Source: CAIKZZ01 sp035524495 (GTDB lineage Bacteria > Pseudomonadota > Gammaproteobacteria > Steroidobacterales > Steroidobacteraceae). Taken from it: 7,566 bases of DNA. The DNA lies in contig DATKOR010000094.1 in assembly GCA_035524495.1 (NCBI GenBank), positions 1 through 7,566 on the forward strand, in the 5' to 3' direction. The translations under genes and the position numbers were made by a program. The notes below the pieces were generated by a model. It was not told the DNA's origin. It did no database searches and was given only the letters and a program-made list of their open reading frames with translations. Of the stretch, positions 4,560 to 7,566 are shown piece after piece; positions within the stretch are counted from its first letter, which is position 1, and every line of letters starts with the position of its first letter.

Positions 4560-7566
<3,007 letters not shown>

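Overview
The window is a high-GC bacterial chromosome segment that is almost certainly proteobacterial, most likely gammaproteobacterial. The partial RpoC runs without gaps against the E. coli protein as I remember it, from about residue 406 to at least 898. It carries the proteobacterial trigger-loop insert. S12 has the gamma-type cysteines in KRGVC, RKVCRV and LDCAGV. No genus can be named.

Layout from the right end, which is upstream for the housekeeping genes on the minus strand: the 3' ~71% of rpoC (7566-4560, -); a 236-bp convergent gap rich in GC hairpins; a TraR/DksA-type zinc-finger gene (3913-4323, +); a non-canonical PRPP synthetase-like gene (3727-2720, -); an APH-fold kinase-like gene of the COG2187 type (1693-2712, +); a predicted phosphoribosyltransferase (1484-846, -); rpsL (537-163, -); and the first 48 codons of rpsG (146-1, -).

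The ends are the familiar rpoBC and str (rpsL-rpsG) transcription units. Between them lie four genes, about 4 kb, that alternate strand one by one (+,-,+,-), so they are not one operon. Two share PRPP chemistry: a PRPP maker and a PRPP-using transferase. The third is a kinase-like protein and the fourth a DksA-like RNA polymerase regulator. Their base composition looks like that of their neighbours, so nothing marks them as recently acquired.

Because rpsL is cut off from rpoC it should need its own promoter, and a near-consensus one is visible (TTGACA, 18 bp, TAAAAT at 686-657). It has a GC-rich discriminator and a 10-bp palindrome in the spacer. The ~110-nt leader then holds two tandem terminator-like hairpins just before the start codon. 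The rpsL-rpsG gap is only 16 nt, too short for the S7-binding operator known from E. coli. Together this suggests that str-operon control in this organism has moved to the rpsL leader. I regard this leader as the most interesting part of the window. I see no mobile element, CRISPR array, tRNA or rRNA.
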